A stretch of DNA of 64,000 nt from Coccinella septempunctata (taxonomy: Eukaryota; Arthropoda; Insecta; Coleoptera; Coccinellidae), in assembly GCF_907165205.1 (NCBI RefSeq), contig NC_058190.1, positions 41,218,116-41,282,115 of the forward strand, in the 5' to 3' direction. Made by a program: the position numbers and the translations under genes. Positions 59,301 to 64,000 of the stretch are shown here, piece by piece; position 1 is the first letter of the stretch; every line of letters begins with the position of its first letter. Below the pieces are notes generated by a model, which was not told the origin of the DNA, did not search any database, and saw nothing but the letters and a program-made list of their open reading frames with translations.

Positions 59301-60633
59301 AGTGCTAGCATCATACAGCAGCGATGGATCGAGACAAATACTGGACGATTTTAGAGAAGCATACTTCTGGCTTTCTCAGAACACTGCAGATGAAGCAAGA
59401 GTCATGAGTTGGTGAGTTAACTGAATTTAATTCATTCCATTGCGTATTATGACATAGTTCATTGAAGTTTTCTTCATATTTTGACTTCAAGAATAACCCT
59501 CTGAAATATATGAACACTAAATCTGGGTACCCTGTATAAAGGGGATTTTTCCATTAAATTTGCAAGTTCATTTGACTGCACCTTCACACTAATTATTATT
59601 TGTTTAGGTGGGATTACGGGTATCAAATAGCAGGCATGGCCAATCGAACAACTCTTGTTGACAATAATACTTGGAACAACAGCCATATCGCTCTTGTGGG
59701 TAAAGCAATGTCCTCCAATGAAAGTGCAGCATATACAATTATGACTGCTCTGGATGTTGATTATGTTTTAGTAATCTTCGGAGGTGTCATCGGTTATTCA
59801 GGAGATGATATTAATAAGTTTTTATGGATGGTGCGCATTGCTGAAGGAGAACATCCCAAAGATATCAAAGTAAGACTGAAATTGAAATCTTTCAATGCAA
59901 ATCACATTTATTTACAGATCATACTCAAATTCAAAAAATAATATGTTCATAATTGGAAGCTTCACTTGATTTAACATAACTCCTTAATTTTCCCCTTTTA
60001 AATGCTAAATAATACAATAACAGTTTGATTCTAACCGAGATTTTGAATATATCAGAAATCCAAAATTTTTTCCAGGAAAGTAACTATTTCACTTCACAAG
60101 GAGAATTTAGGATAGACGCTGAAGGTTCACCAACTTTATTAAACTGCCTGATGTACAAATTGAGCTATTACAGATTTGGGGAATTGAAATTGGATTATAG
60201 AACGCCAGCTGGTTTCGATAGAACACGAAACGCGGTAATTGGAAACAAAGATTTTCAACTTACATACTTGGAAGAAGCCTATACAACAGAACATTGGTTG
60301 GTCAGAATATATAGGTAAGAATAACATTTCATTCAGGTAAATGAGAAATATCTCAACGAAGTCAATGATGAATTATCATTTTCTTTGCTTAGATGATTTT
60401 TTTCATTTACATATCAATTCAAAACATGAATAATTTTCCTTGAAAAAAAATGAAAATTTTGTTGCAGAGTCAAAAAACCAGATGAATTCAACCGGCCTAG
60501 GATTCCTGTAGCCAACAGGGTGGTGAAATCTCCTAATTTCGTCTCTAAAAAGAGTACAAAACGTAAACGGGGAACCTTGAAGAATAAACCAGTTATAGTA
60601 AAGGGCAAGAAAATTGCCTCCAAAAAATCATAG
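56380..60633 (+). CDS. Stt3B: STT3B, oligosaccharyltransferase catalytic subunit
   Basis: Exons: 56380-56549, 56611-56829, 57205-57448, 58093-58291, 58366-58537, 58617-58795, 58854-59059, 59140-59411, 59608-59869, 60076-60314, 60468-60633. They join in frame to 775 residues, the length of the family. STT3 moves the preassembled glycan from dolichol pyrophosphate to Asn in N-x-S/T sequons in the ER lumen. Visible motifs: HEFDPW with catalytic Asp at residue 55, SVSEHQP (354-357 SVSE, the external-loop Glu), WWDYG at 554-558 (sequon binding, split by intron 8) and DNNTWNNSH from 572. Residues 566, 573 and 577 are Asn in sequons, as in other STT3 proteins. The N-terminal two thirds are multi-pass membrane (13 helices in the family). 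The Lys/Arg-rich tail and motifs HIRDICVFLAP and WDTGYAKIHIP favour STT3B over STT3A. The start ATG 56380 follows AAAA; no upstream in-frame ATG. Confidence 0.97.
58292..58365 (+). other. STT3B intron 4, GC-AG type
   Basis: The frame fits only if exon 4 ends at 58291 and the intron begins GCAAGT, ending TTTTTTTTTAG. The resulting junction gives HMAALGVFALL, as expected for the family. A GT at 58296 would break the frame. The GCAAGT form keeps every other donor consensus base, as is usual for GC donors. The other nine introns are GT-AG and 58 to 644 nt long. Confidence 0.88.
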
Positions 60634-60781
60634 ACTGTGCAAAAATATATAATTTATTGTTGTTAGATGTTTTTTTACTGTCACAGAATATTACAGTTAT
60701 TTTTGGTCTTTATTGTTGCTCATCATTTCTTCATTGGTTCTCTCTTTAAAATATTTTCAAGATGTGATAAAACGTAAGGCC

Positions 60782-60787
60782 AATAAA
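60782..60787 (+). terminator. STT3B polyadenylation signal AATAAA
   Basis: This is the first AATAAA after the STT3B stop codon, giving a 3' untranslated region of roughly 170 nt. The next stretch lacks coding features. Confidence 0.6.
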
Positions 60788-60799
60788 AAATTTTGCACT

Positions 60800-63709
60800 A
60801 ACTTGGTTTTCTGTTTCCCACATAGCATGTTCATACTTATAGACCAATTAAATACAATTGTTCACTTCGTATCATCCTAATAATGTGGAAAAGTATCAGA
60901 CCAGTGAAATCAAATGGACGATGTTGATACTTGGATAAATAACCACAAAGAAGCAATGTTCAATGTGAAATTCTTATTGTGAAAGTGAAATTTCTGGTGA
61001 TGAAGACTGAATACTTGGTGGATAATTATCTGAACTGTTTCCGTTATCTAGTTGGTTTGTTTTTTCCAACGTTTCAAGACATCTTGACATGCCTTCTTTC
61101 AAGATTCAAGATTCGCATTTTTATTCCTGCGTACTGGCAGATTCTGAAATTATTGAAGACGTCATAACGTTAGAAAAACCACACCATAAAGATGATGGAA
61201 ACAGTCCAAATACTTATCCAGAAAGGGAAATTCATACTTCATGAAATAATCGAAATTATACAAACCTAATATCCAGCCTGACAGTTTTTGAGAATAAATT
61301 TACTACTCAGATGCAAAATTGTTACTCAAATAAACTAACCAAAGGGATGTAGAGCAAATAACCAAAAAATTGTCTGCATCCAACAAAAATTCTGAAACAT
61401 GCACTGTTGGATAGTGAAGGGGTCCAAATAAAGGTCAATCATTCTCTGTAATGCTACGTCGTCCTTTACAAATTTCAGTAACGATCTTAAGATCTACTGC
61501 ACCCCCCATCAGAGCTCTTTTCGCCGCTAAATCATCTACAGCTGCCCTTCTGTTCCAACGTTTCAACAAAAAATAGAATGGGGCATTAAAAGCAAAAATC
61601 CAACACATTTTTTCAAAATGAAATTCAAGGGATTTCGAATGCATGGAGCTAGTTGGGTCGAAATTTGCTATGTATCCTTAGAATTACCCCACTTTACACA
61701 TAATTATTCACTCAAAATCTTAAATTCAATGTGTTATTAATTTTTGTTTGAAAACGTACTTCTAAATCAAAGGCCTCTTTATTTCAAAAGGTAATTTTTT
61801 ATTAACATTGTATCTTCTAAGAATATGTACAGACGAATCAGAGAAATGAAAAACTAAATTATTTTACCTCATCCTGAAATCTACACGTTATATACTCATG
61901 TATTAAAAATTCATCAATTGAAATTTTCATCTAAACTCGAAGAAAATAACACATCAAAGTATCAACAAAAAGCTGTATCCACATGACATATGGAATATGT
62001 ATAAAAATACATAAAAAAATTACAATGGGGGTCACTAAGCTATAGTGAATTCTTCAGATGATTTTCATCATTTTTTCTTCATTGTATAGAAAATATACTC
62101 TTCATAATGTTAAAAAGTCCAAAAATATACATGGGGCAATGAATGAATTTTTAATAAACTGATAACAAATCGGACACTAAACATAGATTGGTATAAAAAT
62201 AATATAAATGTCACCAAAGTTCCTTCGAATAAATAAATAAATTACACCTTCTCACATGACTCCTCAGTTTCATCTAATGGAATAACTTACATTGATATTA
62301 CAAAACCTCAAACACAACACATCTAGCTATCAATCACGTCTCAGAAAATTTATTCATTTCAACACTCATAATGGTTAGTACTCCAGATATTGATGATTTC
62401 AGAGTAAATTAATTAAAATGTAGTCATTCAATGGAGAGCCGAAAGATTTTCAATATCCTCTCTAGGGTAGTTTCGAATTGTTGAAAGTTAAGTTTAAATT
62501 TCGAATTCAAATGGTGACCTGCAAATCCATTTTTATTCGTCAAGTAGAAATATATTGAACAACATTTATCCCAAAACAAAATTTTTGTATCCAATATTTC
62601 CGAATAAAAAACGTTTTTTTATAATAATGGCAGTGATTTGCATTGATAAGATTCAGAACATTTTCAATAGCATGATGAAATTTGTTGAAACAGTTTTTCC
62701 TGTGGTAAAAATTAATTGTGTAGAATGTATTTAACTTCATTCCCCCTATTCATTTTCTTAATTGAAGTTCGGAATGAAAGATAATTCATCTACGTTTTGA
62801 AATATCCAAAGGAACATAAAGTATAAAATTTGGTTTTTCTGAATCTATCTTATGATATGCCTATATAAGAATAATTGTGGTTGAATAAGAATTTGAAGAA
62901 CAGTATATTCCAAGAACCAAATATATGATATTGAAAATATCCGCCTGTTCTGTAATTACTTTTTCAATCAATATCAGAAATACCATGATACTTATTTAAG
63001 AAATTCTTTATCCCTTTCGAGAGCATTGCTATTTTTTCCGTAACTGGTATATTATTACCTTCACATTTTATTCACTCTATCACCTATTCTTCACCTAATT
63101 ACATAATTTATTCAGTCTTGGCTAAATTAAAGCTTGAATCAACTTAAGAATTGAAAAAAAAAACATGAAGAAGCTTCCTGAAAATGAAGATCACTTAAAA
63201 TTCAGATTTCAAATTGGACTAGGGACCTATTCAAATTAACTTTTTACATTATCACTGAAAAATTTTGTTTTATTTACAAATCTGTAGAGCACAAAAATAA
63301 AATTCTTCCAAAAAAAAAATAGGAATCAAATTTTCTTCACCAATAAATCATTCCAAAGTATTTCAAGCAAATATTCCATTCTTCATTAAATTTCCAACAA
63401 AAAATCAAATTCTCAAATTTGATATCCGTTATAAATTACTATCAAAAGAAAATCTTTCTTCATTGGAAATTAAATAAATCCATTTGAATTAATACCTATG
63501 GAGTTTTGGAAATACAAATCTTCTGCAGCCTCTGAACAGAATTGAAGTGTATCTTTGGTGTGAGCATTCTTTTATTGGATATGAAATATTAGCAGAAACA
63601 TACTTTGAAAATTTCACATAACCAATCGATATTTTTTCATATACCAGTTACATTGCTATTTTATCAATTGTACTATTGAGGTGACGCCGTAGAAATGTTC
63701 CGACAATGA
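60800..63709. other. AT-rich region between convergent genes, likely long 3' UTR in part
   Basis: There are no element termini, inverted repeats or coding frames of note in almost 3 kb, in contrast with the rest of the window. It lies between the STT3B 3' end and the stop codon of the minus-strand exon at 63972-63710, so much of it may be that gene's 3' untranslated region. Minus-strand AATAAA occurs more than once (for example near 63268 and 61775), so the end cannot be fixed. Confidence 0.4.
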
Positions 63710-63972
63710 TTAAGAATGAGAATGAGGTTCAACAGGCAAGAGATAGGAAGAAGTTTGTGCCACCATGCTGTCTCCACACGTTGCGAAACCGTTTACACTG
63801 TGAAACATGTCGGGAAGATGAACCAGTTGTTCATCCAAGAAAGAGTCCAAGAGCCCGTGAGTTTGACTCAATTTCTCCAACGATTTCACGTCATTATCTA
63901 CCTCAGCCAAGGCTTTCTCCAACTCCTCAGCCTCCTCTCGAGTTGGCTGTTCAAATTCGCCGTTTCGATTCA
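63710..63972 (-). CDS. probable last coding exon of an unidentified gene
   Basis: The minus strand has an acceptor CTGTACAG ending at 63973, then 86 codons open to TAA at 63712-63710. The reading starts NRNGEFEQPTREEAEELEKA and includes a predicted coiled-coil-like stretch (ELEKALAEVDNDVKSLEKL), an acidic DSFLDEQLVHLPDMF and a polar C-terminus ending EPHSHS. Charge pattern, codon variety and the splice site argue for a real exon. I cannot name the family. It runs toward STT3B, so the two genes are convergent. Earlier exons lie beyond the window. Confidence 0.6.
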
Positions 63973-64000
63973 CTGTACAGATATATAAACTTATCAGTGA

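Overview
The window is a stretch of an AT-rich insect nuclear genome. The evidence is a spliced host gene with short GT-AG introns whose protein reads as insect-type STT3B, several decayed D34D mariners, a Tc1 element, fragments of non-LTR retrotransposons, and very many short inverted-repeat elements. A beetle would fit, but the sequence alone does not prove the order. Nothing looks bacterial, viral or plasmid-like, and there is no CRISPR array, rRNA or intact tRNA gene.

Layout. 1-2.3 kb: two mariners tail to tail. 3.6-5.2 kb: an inverted-repeat element interrupted by an 836-bp TA-flanked MITE. 8.6-9.5 kb: a 967-bp hairpin element. 10.9-12.2 kb: the best preserved mariner. 13.4-14.4 kb and 38.0-38.9 kb: two copies of a second MITE family. 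16.8-17.6 kb: a broken open reading frame of an unnamed repetitive arthropod protein family. 17.9-20.1 kb: a Tc1 fragment, a foldback and a third MITE family. 21.4-22.5 kb: a fourth mariner. 23.6-27.2 kb: two 5'-truncated non-LTR retrotransposons. 30.3-31.4 kb: an inverted SINE-like pair and another inverted-repeat element. 32.1-33.5 kb: a Tc1 element. 33.8-34.8 kb and 47.1-47.6 kb: further non-LTR remnants. 40.7-42.4 kb: three inverted-repeat elements. 43.7-45.2 kb: a 183-bp tandem satellite. 49.7 and 51.3 kb: two small Harbinger/Tourist-like MITEs. 53.8-55.2 kb: an 837-bp nested palindrome joined to another foldback.

The one complete host gene is STT3B (56,380-60,633, + strand, 11 exons, 775 codons), the catalytic subunit of the ER oligosaccharyltransferase. 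All ten introns keep the frame; intron 4 uses a GC donor. At the right edge (63.7-64 kb, minus strand) is what looks like the last coding exon of a convergent, unidentified gene. Two possible first exons, one with a signal-peptide-like segment at 43.0 kb and one at 28.9 kb, are weaker calls.

The most unusual material is in the small DNA elements. Three MITE families that otherwise differ all have terminal repeats built on a word like GGGTAACTGNG, repeat that word inside themselves, and in two families space the first two copies exactly 17 bp apart. Separately, at least five unrelated hairpin bodies share the same outer cap, TA followed by CAGGGTG. These look like transposase recognition sites carried by non-autonomous elements whose enzymes are not encoded in this window.
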